Both the position numbers and the translations under genes were made by a program. This document shows, piece by piece, positions 1-7,077 of a stretch of DNA of 27,163 nucleotides. This DNA comes from Gammaproteobacteria bacterium (GTDB lineage: Bacteria; Pseudomonadota; Gammaproteobacteria; Steroidobacterales; Rariloculaceae), in contig PKRJ01000054.1 of the NCBI GenBank assembly GCA_017577365.1, forward strand, positions 1-27,163, given 5' to 3'. Each line of letters opens with the position of its first letter. The stretch's first letter is position 1. Under the pieces are notes generated by a model. That model did no database searches. It was given only the letters and a program-made list of their open reading frames with translations, and was not told the origin of the DNA.

Positions 1-577
1 TCATCGTCGTCGTCGTGTCGCCGACGACCGATCCCGAGCCGCCGGCATTGCTCGCCGCGACGATCGCCGCGAGATAGCCGATGTCCACGCGCCGCTTGAA
101 GACGTGCATCGCGATCGTGCCGCCGATGATCGCCGCTGCGATGTTGTCGAGGAACGCCGACATCACGAAGACCATCGCGAGCAGCACGAAGCCGCCTTTC
201 CAGTCGTCGGGCAGGAAGCGAGGCAGGATCTCGGGAACCTGCGATTCCTCGAAGTGACGCGCGAGGATCGCGAAGCCGAGCAGCAGACCGAGCAGGTTGA
301 TCAGCATCGGTGCTTCGTGGAGCAGATGCTCTCCGAGCGCGAACTCGGCGTCGGTCGGAAGCTTGAGCGCGAGAATCGCCACGAGCCCGACGAGCGCCAC
401 CTCGAGCGTGCGGTCGTGAAACAGTGCCACGCCGAGAAGGGTCAAGGCGAACAAGTAGAACTCGGCGCGGATGCCGAGCAGCAACGGCCCGTTGTCGCCG
501 TCGAGCGCGATTCCGGCGACGACGACCGCCGCCATCGCCAAGACGCCGATGCTGACTAGCCACTTTCGTACAGTCAT
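1..577 (-). CDS. Ion/citrate permease of the NhaD/CitM (ion transporter) superfamily, N-terminal 192 residues, cut by window edge
   Basis: The frame is open from an ATG at 577 to the window edge, so the C-terminal part lies outside. The start is supported by GAGGAG about 9 bases upstream. The visible protein is very hydrophobic: a membrane segment at residues 5-22, further segments around 35-75 and 93-107, then a conserved-looking stretch with SAFLDNIAAA (about 140-150) and AASNAGGSGSVVGDTTTT (about 174-191). Such Asn/Gly/Ser/Thr-rich re-entrant loops are typical of the NhaD/ArsB/CitM ion transporter superfamily, which moves Na+/H+, arsenite or di/tricarboxylates across the inner membrane. 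The substrate cannot be read from this half. It is divergent from the uspE-like gene, with a 194-base shared upstream region. Confidence 0.8.
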   Translation of the reverse strand, partial: MTVRKWLVSIGVLAMAAVVVAGIALDGDNGPLLLGIRAEFYLFALTLLGVALFHDRTLEVALVGLVAILALKLPTDAEFALGEHLLHEAPMLINLLGLLLGFAILARHFEESQVPEILPRFLPDDWKGGFVLLAMVFVMSAFLDNIAAAIIGGTIAMHVFKRRVDIGYLAAIVAASNAGGSGSVVGDTTTTM

Positions 578-771
578 CAAGTCGCTCCTCGAAGTCGAGC
601 GGCCGCGTTCCGACCATACCAATGCCGGCAGAGCAATACCCGAACGGATGAACCGGAAGGGCGCGCGGTGAGTGCGGTTTACCGAAATCGGCGGTCGATG
701 TCCAGAGTCGGGGGTTGTGGCAGTGTGCACCGACCGGCTAAGCTCACTCGAGATTCGCTAGGAGCCCAATC

Positions 772-1671
772 ATGTCCGACGCACGCCGAATCCTCGTCAT
801 CATCGATCCCACGGCCGACGAGCAGCCCGCGCTCGCGCGCGCGGCGCGGCTCGCGAAGGCGTTCGGCGCGTCGCTCGAGCTCTTCGTCTGCGATTACGAT
901 CAGTCGCTCGCGAGCCTGCCGCACTTCGAGCCGAAGACCGTGGAGCGTGCAAGGCGGAGCGTGCTCGATCGGCATCTCGCGATGCTCGAGGAGCTGCGCG
1001 CGCCGCTCGTCAAGGAAGGGCTCTCGGTCGATATCGACGCGCGCTGGGGCCAGCCGATCCATCGCGGCATCGTCGAGAAGGCCGTCGAGACGAAGCCGAT
1101 GCTGCTCGTGAAGGACACGCACGAGCATCCGGTGCTGCGCCGCACGCTGTTCTCGAATACCGATTGGAATCTGATCCGCTCGTGCCCCGTTCCGCTCCTG
1201 CTCGTCAAGCCGCGCGAGATCGGCGCGGCACCCAAGGTGCTCGCCGCGGTCGACCCGCTTCACGAGCGCGACAAGCCGGCCGACCTCGATCGGGAAATCC
1301 TCGCGTTCGCCGGCGAGCTCGCGCGGACGACGGGCAGCCGTCTGCACGTGCTGCATGCGTTCGATTCCACGCTGACGCCGCCCGAGCTCGTTCCGGAGCT
1401 GGAAACGAGACACCGCGACGCGCTCGACAAGCTGCTCGCGGACAGCGGCGTCGGTCAGGACGTCGACGTGCACTTCGAGCAGCGTCCGGCGCATGCAGCG
1501 ATCGCCAAAGTGGCCGAGGACGCGGGCGTCGACTTCGTCGTCATGGGCGCCGTCTCGCGCAGCGGTCTCGAGCGCATCTTCCTCGGCAGCACGGCCGAGC
1601 GCGTACTCGACCGTTTGCCGTGCGATCTCGTCGTCGTGAAGCGCTCGGGCTTCGCGCCTCCGAAGGAGTAA
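772..1671 (+). CDS. uspE: Tandem universal stress protein, UspE-like
   Basis: 299 residues forming two UspA folds in tandem (about 1-145 and 150-297), close in length to Escherichia coli UspE (316). Domain 1 opens with ILVIIDPTADEQPAL and ends with TDWNLIRSCPVPLLLVK; domain 2 ends with MGAVSRSGLERIFLGSTAE (about 258-276) and CDLVVVK. These blocks resemble UspE, including the IDP...DDQPAL opening and the GTVGRTG...GNTAE nucleotide-loop region. UspE-type proteins are cytoplasmic and linked to stress survival, motility and adhesion; their biochemical activity is poorly defined. The ATG at 772 has AGGAG 7 bases upstream. The gene ends 13 bases before the stop of the convergent truncated hydrolase gene. 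Family assignment is solid; strict orthology is inferred from remembered sequence. Confidence 0.88.
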   Translation: MSDARRILVIIDPTADEQPALARAARLAKAFGASLELFVCDYDQSLASLPHFEPKTVERARRSVLDRHLAMLEELRAPLVKEGLSVDIDARWGQPIHRGIVEKAVETKPMLLVKDTHEHPVLRRTLFSNTDWNLIRSCPVPLLLVKPREIGAAPKVLAAVDPLHERDKPADLDREILAFAGELARTTGSRLHVLHAFDSTLTPPELVPELETRHRDALDKLLADSGVGQDVDVHFEQRPAHAAIAKVAEDAGVDFVVMGAVSRSGLERIFLGSTAERVLDRLPCDLVVVKRSGFAPPKE

Positions 1672-1684
1672 GCGGTTTCGTACG

Positions 1685-2497
1685 TCAGCGGAGGAACCGC
1701 GGCGCGAGATCCGGATAGAGCGAGGCCGCTCGCGGATCGGCATCGATCGCCGCTTGCAGCCGCTCGAAGTACGCATCGGTTCGCGCGGGCAGCTTGACCG
1801 TCTCGTCGAGCCCTTCGACGCTCGCGAGCACGGCACGCTCGATGCGATCCGGATAACGCTTGATCGCCGCGAGCGCGAGATGCGTGCCGTAGCTGATGCC
1901 CCAAAGGCTGATTCGCTCGGCGCCGAGCGCGGCCCGCAGATCGTCGAGATCCGCGGCGCTCTCCCAGGTCGTGTAGCCGGCGAGATCGACGCCCGCGGCC
2001 TTCCAGTAAGCGACGCACTCGGCGGCCTTCGCGCGAAAGAGATCGATCAAGCCTTCGCGAGTCAGCGGCCGATCGAGCGGGTAGCTATGGTCCGTTCTGC
2101 AGTATGGAATGCGCGTCGACGCGCCGGTGCCGCGCTGATCGAGCGCGATGACGTCGGCGACCTCGCGCAGCGCCATGAACAGCGGGAAACGTCCGCCCCT
2201 CGCCGCGTCGATGCCGGATCCGCCCGGCCCGCCGGCGAGGTAGACGATCGGCGAGCGCGGATGCTCGCTCGTCGAGCGGAAGCGGACGAACGCGAGCTCG
2301 ATGCGACGGCTGCCGGGATCGGTGCGATTCTCCGGGACGACGAGCACGCTGCGTTCGGCTTCGACGCGGGTGCCGTCCGCGGCCTCGAACACGTAGGGCT
2401 CGAGGACTGCGCGCGGCGCGTCGGCGTCGGCAAGCGACGGCGCGTGAACCAGCAGCGTCAGCGCCGGGAAGACGGCGAAGCGGTGAACGCGGCACAT
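1685..2497 (-). pseudogene. Alpha/beta hydrolase (TAP/proline iminopeptidase-like), C-terminally truncated
   Basis: 270 residues. The N-terminus looks like a weak signal peptide (residues 1-25). The core has an oxyanion-type AGGPGGSG (88-95), ALDQRGTG (118-125) and the nucleophile elbow WGISYGTH with Ser202, then AIKRYPDRIERAVLASVEG. Members of this exported hydrolase family are usually about 450-500 residues, with the catalytic Asp and His in the C-terminal half. Here the protein stops just after YPDLAPRFLR, so Asp and His are missing. The start is sound: AGGAGGG lies 7 bases before the ATG at 2497. The stop sits only 13 bases from the convergent uspE-like stop, so the 3' half was probably lost by deletion. 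I call it a remnant; a functional half-protein is unlikely. Confidence 0.75.
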
Positions 2498-2827
2498 TGC
2501 AGGTCCCTCCTATCGGCATTCAAGAGTCGGTGTCGGCGGTGGGCCGAGTGCTCGTCATGCATGCCTCGCCGGACCGCTGCGAGCACATCCCTGTAAGCTT
2601 CGGTCGCGCCATCCATGGCGCTCACGATCCGGCGAGGCACGAAATGACGACGGGTCGGCCTGCTCGAGATTTGTCTGCGCATCCGCCGTGCAAGACGCGG
2701 CTTCGTCATTGACCGCCTGCTTCGTTCTTACCAGCGTCGAGCGTTTGTTGCCGCCCCGAATCGGTCAACGACGTTCCCGATCGGTGAACGACTGGGAAGC
2801 CGCGATGTTTGCTGCTGGAAAGGCGAC
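2498..2827. other. Intergenic region between truncated hydrolase and LytTR sensor gene
   Basis: About 330 bases with no convincing gene. It holds the ribosome-binding site of the minus-strand hydrolase at its left end, two direct repeats at 2761-2792 (listed separately), and the sensor's GGAAAGG ribosome-binding site just before 2828. Short open frames on both strands here have Arg-rich, low-complexity translations and no matching ribosome-binding site. No clear -10/-35 pair is visible. Confidence 0.5.
2761..2792. promoter_or_regulatory. Two direct repeats, possible LytTR-type regulator binding site
   Basis: TCGGTCAACGAC (2761-2772) and TCGGTGAACGAC (2781-2792) are identical at 11 of 12 positions and start exactly 20 bases apart, about two helix turns. 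They lie 36 bases upstream of the sensor gene start. LytTR-domain regulators bind pairs of imperfect direct repeats of about 9 bases on one face of the helix. Read on the minus strand the repeats are GTCGTT(C/G)AC, which shares the GTT core and the purine-pyrimidine end of the LytTR consensus but not its first two positions. The placement next to a LytTR gene makes autoregulation a reasonable inference. Confidence 0.4.
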
Positions 2828-3558
2828 ATGACGCGCACGACGGGGTGGGCGGCGGCGCTGGTCGCGGCCGCAGGGGGTCGCTGCTCGCATTGGCGGTGCT
2901 CGCACAGCTCGTCGCGGAAAGCGCGCGATTCGTGAGCTATCCGTATCCGCTGCACATCCTGCGACTGGAGACGATCCTGACTGCCGCCGTGGCATCGGGC
3001 GTGCTGCTCACGCTTCACGTTGCCAATCGCTACGCGCCGACGCGGCGGCGGACGCTGCTGATCGCCGCGATCGCGATGATGACGCTCGTTACGCTGCTCG
3101 TGCCCGGCTTCGACGGCAAGACCGCGCTCGTTATCGTGTCGGCGCTCGTCGTCGTGATCGTTGCGGCGGCCTTCGGCATCCGCGCGCTGTGCAAGCGCCA
3201 CCTCGAGGTCATGGGCTTACGCCGCGACCGCGAGTTCTCTCTGCTCGTCGAAGGCCTCTCTCCGCGCGGCCGGCTTCCGCCCGGCGGGCTGCACACGCTG
3301 CTCGAGAACGCGCTGACGCACAATAGCTATCCGCACGGCGCCGTGTTCCGCCTCGAGCGCGACACGGCGCCCGGCGGACGCATCGTCTATCGCCTGCGCT
3401 CGCCGCTCGACGCGCCGCGCTCGGCGAGCGGACGCGGCCAGGGCCACGAGTACGTGCGCGCGCGTCTCAAGGAAGCGTTCGACGACGATTGGTCGTTCAC
3501 GTCGGGACCGCTCGGCAACGAATGGATCGACACGATCGAGGTGCCGGAGGCGATTTGA
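2828..3558 (+). pseudogene. LytS/AlgZ-like membrane sensor histidine kinase, apparent frameshift near the N-terminus and no His box
   Basis: The best start is ATG 2828, with GGAAAGG about 5 bases upstream. Its first residues (MTRTTGWAAALVAAAG) read like the beginning of a membrane segment, but that frame soon stops. The frame that continues (SLLALAVLAQLVAES...) joins it only if one G is added to the G run at 2873-2877. After the join there are about four membrane segments, a cytoplasmic linker (REFSLLVEGLSP), then a GHKL ATPase part with N-box LLENALTHN and G-box GRGQGHEYVRARL. The phospho-acceptor block PHFLFN expected after the linker in LytS-type kinases is absent. Without a frameshift, translation could start at TTG 2809, with an implausible Arg/Gly-rich N-terminus. 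It could be a sequencing slip, a decayed gene or an unusual kinase. Confidence 0.6.
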
Positions 3559-3591
3559 CGGACGAAGGGCTTGCGCTCGAGCGGATTATCG

Positions 3592-4122
3592 ATGCACGTC
3601 GTGATCGTCGAAGACGAGGTCGTCGTGGCTCGTAGGCTCGAGCGGCTCGTGCGGTCGGTGCTCGGCGATACGCTCGCGCGGATCGACCTGTGCGCCGAGC
3701 TGCACACGGCGACGGAGCTCTTGGGGAACACCGAGCACGCGATCGTGCTGCTCGACCTCAATCTCGCCGGGCGCGACGGGTTCGATCTGCTTCGACGAGC
3801 CGTCGCGGAGCCGTTCCAGACGCTCGCGGGACGCGTCGACCTCGTCGCGGTCGATTCGGTGATCGCGATCCACGGCGCGGACGATTATTCCGAGCTCGAG
3901 ACCGCGGACGGACGGCGGCACCTGCACAAGAAAACGCTGACCCAGCTCGAGCGGCTGCTGCCTCCGCGCTTCGTCCGCGTGCACCGATCCCATATCGTGA
4001 ACCTGAAACACGCGACGCGCATCGGCAGCGAGAACGGCGCGCGCTGCGTCGAGCTCTCGAACGGCACGACGGTGCCGGTCGGCCGGGCGTACGCTGCGCG
4101 GCTCGCGGAGCGGATGCTCTAG
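3592..4122 (+). CDS. LytTR-family response regulator with an incomplete receiver domain
   Basis: 176 residues from ATG 3592 (MHVVIVEDE); GAGCGGA lies 6 bases upstream, and an in-frame TTG at 3571 is less likely because the receiver begins exactly at the ATG. Residues 1-77 are the first half of a receiver: acidic pocket EDE (7-9) and phospho-acceptor Asp55 in IVLLDLNLAGRDG. The second half, with the conserved Thr/Ser and Lys, is missing, and the chain passes from EPFQT (74-78) straight into a LytTR DNA-binding domain (about 80-176: IHGADDYSELE, RFVRVHRSHIVNL, VPVGRAYA). Usual length is about 240 residues. The DNA-binding part looks intact, so it may act independently of phosphorylation. It follows the sensor by 33 bases and is probably co-transcribed. 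Confidence 0.8.
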   Translation: MHVVIVEDEVVVARRLERLVRSVLGDTLARIDLCAELHTATELLGNTEHAIVLLDLNLAGRDGFDLLRRAVAEPFQTLAGRVDLVAVDSVIAIHGADDYSELETADGRRHLHKKTLTQLERLLPPRFVRVHRSHIVNLKHATRIGSENGARCVELSNGTTVPVGRAYAARLAERML

Positions 4123-4140
4123 AGCGCAGACCGGCGCGAC

Positions 4141-4200
4141 GATCGGCCGGCCGATCCCGCCGTCCTCGACGACGTCGAGCCCGTCCGGCAAGACGGGCTC
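4141..4200. terminator. Hairpin cluster between convergent genes
   Basis: Three inverted repeats fill the gap between the LytTR regulator stop and the convergent cytochrome stop. They are a perfect 16-base palindrome GATCGGCCGGCCGATC (4141-4156), a short hairpin CTCGAC-GAC-GTCGAG (4165-4179), and a 9-base-pair stem GAGCCCGTC/GACGGGCTC with loop CGGCAA (4177-4200) that overlaps the cytochrome stop codon. None is followed by a T tract on either strand, so intrinsic termination is not proven; RNA 3'-end protection or Rho-dependent ending is possible. Confidence 0.4.
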
Positions 4201-4630
4201 ACCTGCGCGAAAGATTCGCTTCGGCCGACGCCTCGAGGTAGGCCGCGATCAGGTCGATATCGGCGTCGCTCAGCTCGACCTTGCGAAACATCGGCATCGC
4301 GCCGATGCCGTTGCGGACGAAATAGCGCAACACGTTCGCGTCGAGGTCGCCGCGCAGCTCGAGCGCACCGTAGCGCTGGCCTTGGTACTTCGCCGCGAGC
4401 GCCGCCGTGCCCGGCAGCATCGGCGCGCCGTCGTCGCCCGGACCCGGCGCATGGCACGGCGCGCAATTGCGCTCGAAGAGCTCGCGTCCCGGATGATCGA
4501 CCTCCACGGGCAGCGGCTTCGTGTCGGCGACATCCGGCACGCTCGAGGTCGATGCGTCCTGGGCGAAGCTCGTGCCGAACGCGGCGGCGCCGAGCGTTGC
4601 GATGCACGCCGCAATACCGGTCCTCGTCAT
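4199..4630 (-). CDS. Periplasmic c-type cytochrome, partner of flavoprotein 1 (PchC-like)
   Basis: 143 residues with a cleavable-looking signal peptide (about 1-23, ending SFA|QD). The heme-binding motif CAPCH is at 56-60, and a Met ligand candidate lies in AMPMFRKVELSDADID (Met112 or Met114), the layout of a small class I cytochrome c. Its ATG at 4630 overlaps the flavoprotein 1 stop as ATGA, a sign of translational coupling. In p-cresol methylhydroxylase and related flavocytochromes, such a subunit takes electrons from the FAD and passes them to the respiratory chain. It is the last gene of the five-gene minus-strand operon. Electron-acceptor role is inferred from this pairing. Confidence 0.9.
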   Translation of the reverse strand: MTRTGIAACIATLGAAAFGTSFAQDASTSSVPDVADTKPLPVEVDHPGRELFERNCAPCHAPGPGDDGAPMLPGTAALAAKYQGQRYGALELRGDLDANVLRYFVRNGIGAMPMFRKVELSDADIDLIAAYLEASAEANLSRR

Positions 4631-6237
4631 TTGCGGAACCTCTTCGGCCAGATGCCGCCCCGCCCTGGCGCGATGATGCCGTCCGGATCGATCGCATCCT
4701 TGAGCTGCTCGAGGAAGCGGCGCAATGCATGGTTGTTGAAGCTATACGTCGCGGCGACGTCGTCCTGGTAGATCGGGGCCGCACGATAGTCGCCCCAGCC
4801 GTGCTCGGCCGCGACCGCGACGATCTTTCGCATCGCGCGATTCACCGTTTCGTTGTGCGCCGGATCGTTCTTCTTGACCGAAGGCGCGAACACCATCTGG
4901 AACGTGAATGGATGCCAGTTGAGCGGCGCGGTCGTCGCATTGAAATACGAGCGGAACGGAAACTCGCGCAGCGCGTCGCCGAGCACCCGCTGCGCCTCGA
5001 AGACCGCCTCACCGCTGCGCGGTATGACCGGGAAGAAGCCGACGTGGCCGTCGTCGCGCACGATCCGCCACATGCCGAGGCTCGGCACGCCGAGCGCCGC
5101 GCGGCGCTTGATCGCCGTGCGATACGGCTGACCCGTATTGTCGAGCTGCTCCTCGGTCGCGGGCAGCGGGAAGTGCTCGCCGTCGAACGCCTGCGCGCCC
5201 GGGATATCCGATAGGATCAGCTCCTTTGCGAGCTCCCAGTTCGCCTTCGTCGTTTCCTCCGATCCGTAGAACTGCAGCTCCACTTGCCAGCTCGGGAGTC
5301 CCGCCGCGCTCGCCGCGGCGTCCATCTCGGCGTCGGACGGTCCGCCGGGCTTCGTCGCGAGCGCGTAGAAGTCGGGATTGCCGAGCAACGCCTGCAGCGG
5401 GCTGCCGTAGACGGGCTCGCCGCACATCGAGCTGTCCGAAAGAAAGTTCACGTGCTCGACGAGCCTCACGAGATCGCGCCGCTTGGGCACCGTGATCAGA
5501 CCCGTGCGGTAGTGCTTCGGCAGCGGCATCAGGCGAAAGCCCATCTTCGTCACGACGCCGAAATTGCCTTGCGCGAACAGGCCGGCGGGATCGGGCCCGA
5601 AGCCGTACCGGTATTCCTGCCACGTCTTCGCGCCGGGCAGCGCGCCCATGCCGGTGCGCATCAGCTCGCCGTTCGGCAGCACGACCTCGACGCCGCAGCT
5701 CGCGCCGTAATGGTCGCGAAAGAACGGCATCGTGTAGCCGACGCCGCGCTCGAGCGAGTTGCCGATCGGGCTGCCCCAGCCGGGGTCCGGACAGTCGATC
5801 ATGACCTTGAGCCCGCGCTCCTGGATGTAGCGGTACAGATCGAAATAGCTCACGCCCGGCTCGACGAGCGCGAAGTTGCGCTTGTCGTCGACCTCGAGAA
5901 TCCGATTCAAACGCTTCAAGTCGAGCACGACGCTGCCGGTGACGTTCGGCGAAGGCCCGCCGTAGCCGAAATTCTTGCCCGTCGAGATCGGGTAGAGCGG
6001 CACCTTGTAGCGGGCGGCGATTCGCACGATCGCCTGCACTTGACCGACGTCGGCGGGCGCGACGGCCGCGGACGCACGCCGTTCCTCGTCCGTATTCCAC
6101 ACCGGCGAGAAGCTGTCGCGATAAGGGCCGAGATCCTCGTCGCTCGACCAGACCCAGTCCGCGCCGACGGCGCCGCGGAACTCGTCTAGCACGCGCGCGA
6201 ACGTCGCCTGGTCGAGATCGGGAGGCAGCACCGCCAT
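4627..6237 (-). CDS. FAD-dependent 4-alkylphenol oxidoreductase 1, VAO/PCMH family (PchF-like)
   Basis: 536 residues, matching the 520-560 of p-cresol methylhydroxylase flavoprotein, eugenol oxidase and vanillyl-alcohol oxidase. The FAD_binding_4 (PCMH) domain covers about 55-270, with LYPISTGKNFGYGGPSP (81-97), GSVVLDLKRLNRILEV (101-116), VEPGVSYFDLY (125-135) and GNFGVVTKMGF. The C-terminal substrate domain ends in the family signature DPDGIIAPGRGGIWP. The start is ATG 6237 with GGAGG 7-8 bases upstream; an open extension to 6384 overlaps the upstream gene and is rejected. There is no signal peptide, although the partner cytochrome is periplasmic. Family members oxidise para-substituted phenols through a quinone methide. 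The exact substrate is not readable, and I did not place the covalent FAD residue. Confidence 0.9.
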   Translation of the reverse strand: MAVLPPDLDQATFARVLDEFRGAVGADWVWSSDEDLGPYRDSFSPVWNTDEERRASAAVAPADVGQVQAIVRIAARYKVPLYPISTGKNFGYGGPSPNVTGSVVLDLKRLNRILEVDDKRNFALVEPGVSYFDLYRYIQERGLKVMIDCPDPGWGSPIGNSLERGVGYTMPFFRDHYGASCGVEVVLPNGELMRTGMGALPGAKTWQEYRYGFGPDPAGLFAQGNFGVVTKMGFRLMPLPKHYRTGLITVPKRRDLVRLVEHVNFLSDSSMCGEPVYGSPLQALLGNPDFYALATKPGGPSDAEMDAAASAAGLPSWQVELQFYGSEETTKANWELAKELILSDIPGAQAFDGEHFPLPATEEQLDNTGQPYRTAIKRRAALGVPSLGMWRIVRDDGHVGFFPVIPRSGEAVFEAQRVLGDALREFPFRSYFNATTAPLNWHPFTFQMVFAPSVKKNDPAHNETVNRAMRKIVAVAAEHGWGDYRAAPIYQDDVAATYSFNNHALRRFLEQLKDAIDPDGIIAPGRGGIWPKRFRK

Positions 6238-6241
6238 CGCT

Positions 6242-6646
6242 TCAACCTCCGACGCTTGGGTGGACCGGCGCGATGATCCAGCTCGCGACGCTGCGGCCGT
6301 CCGCCCCGCGCGGAGCGAGATCGTTTCTTGCGACGACGCGGCGGCCCCGATCCCACGCCAACCGCTCGAGCACGAAGAGCACATCGTCGCCGGTGATGCC
6401 GGCGACGACGAACCCGGGCTTACGCCATGCCGGATCGAGCGTCTCGAACCAGACTCGGGTCACGTCGCCGTCGCACGCATGGATTCGTGATGCGTAGACC
6501 CGGTCGACGAGCTCGCGCACGTAGCGGGTATCGATCAGCAGCGCATCGGCGCCCTCGACGAGCGGACCGAGACGGCTCGCGTTCACGACCACCGGCGCGG
6601 CCGCCGCGGCCGCGCCCCACTTCAGCAAGGCTCGACGGCTGATCAT
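6242..6646 (-). CDS. Small twin-arginine-signal protein of unknown function within flavocytochrome operon
   Basis: 134 residues. The N-terminus MISRRALLKWGAAAAAAPVVV is a Tat-type signal: a twin Arg at 4-5 followed by LLKW and a hydrophobic Ala-rich stretch. The mature part (about 24-134) has no motif I recognise; it contains DALLIDTRYVRELVDRVYAS, DDVLFVLERLAWDRGRRVV and ends ASWIIAPVHPSVGG. Its ATG overlaps the cytochrome 2 stop as ATGA and it ends 4 bases before flavoprotein 1. From memory, the Pseudomonas p-cresol methylhydroxylase locus also has an unknown gene (pchX) between its cytochrome and flavoprotein genes; homology to that is untested. A role in export or assembly of the signal-less flavoprotein is possible but inferred only from position and the Tat signal. 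Confidence 0.8.
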   Translation of the reverse strand: MISRRALLKWGAAAAAAPVVVNASRLGPLVEGADALLIDTRYVRELVDRVYASRIHACDGDVTRVWFETLDPAWRKPGFVVAGITGDDVLFVLERLAWDRGRRVVARNDLAPRGADGRSVASWIIAPVHPSVGG

Positions 6647-7077
6647 CGACTCTTCTCCTTCTCGCGCAGCGCCATCATCTCGTCCGCGAGCAACGGCGCA
6701 TACGGACCGCGTTCCTCGAGCGGCGCCGAAAGATACGCGCCGATCGCGGCTACTTGCGCGTCGCTCAGCTCGGTCGGACGGAACGGCGCCATCCATGCGA
6801 CGCCGTTGCGCACGAAGTATTCGACGAGCGCGGGCGTCAGATCCGTGCGGTCCTCGAGCGCGGCCGGAATCCGCCCTTCGTACTTCGTCTGCAGCGCGAG
6901 CGTACCCGCGAGGCGCGGATTCGGCGCATGACATGGAGAGCACCAGACCTTGAAAGCTTCCTTGCCTTCCTCGAGATGCGGCGCCGTCTTCTCGCCGCGC
7001 GCGGCTTCCTGTGCGCCGGCGTCGGCCGCAGCGAGAACCGCGAGCACCGCGCCGATCGAAAGCGCGATCCTTCTCAT
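6643..7077 (-). CDS. Periplasmic c-type cytochrome, partner of flavoprotein 2 (PchC-like)
   Basis: 144 residues. A signal peptide covers about 1-22 (MRRIALSIGAVLAVLAAADA, then GAQ). The heme motif CSPCH is at 46-50 and the Met ligand candidate is Met96 in NGVAWMAPFRPTELSDAQV. It shares its plan and several blocks (YFVRNG, ELSDA) with the other cytochrome of this operon but is clearly diverged, and has a longer charged tail ending ALREKEKSR. The start ATG 7077 overlaps the flavoprotein 2 stop as ATGA. A much longer open frame runs upstream to 8301 but is Arg-rich antisense-like sequence over the flavoprotein gene, so the signal-peptide start is used. It probably accepts electrons from flavoprotein 2. 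Confidence 0.9.
   Translation of the reverse strand: MRRIALSIGAVLAVLAAADAGAQEAARGEKTAPHLEEGKEAFKVWCSPCHAPNPRLAGTLALQTKYEGRIPAALEDRTDLTPALVEYFVRNGVAWMAPFRPTELSDAQVAAIGAYLSAPLEERGPYAPLLADEMMALREKEKSR

Noticed and set aside
104..559. Plus-strand frame of 151 codons
   Set aside because: It lies antisense to the permease. Its translation is Glu/Arg/Asp-rich with no fold signal, whereas the minus strand gives a clean membrane protein with a ribosome-binding site.
679..1836. Long minus-strand frame over uspE
   Set aside because: Arg/Glu-rich antisense frame of a GC-rich gene; the uspE-like plus strand has family motifs and a good ribosome-binding site.
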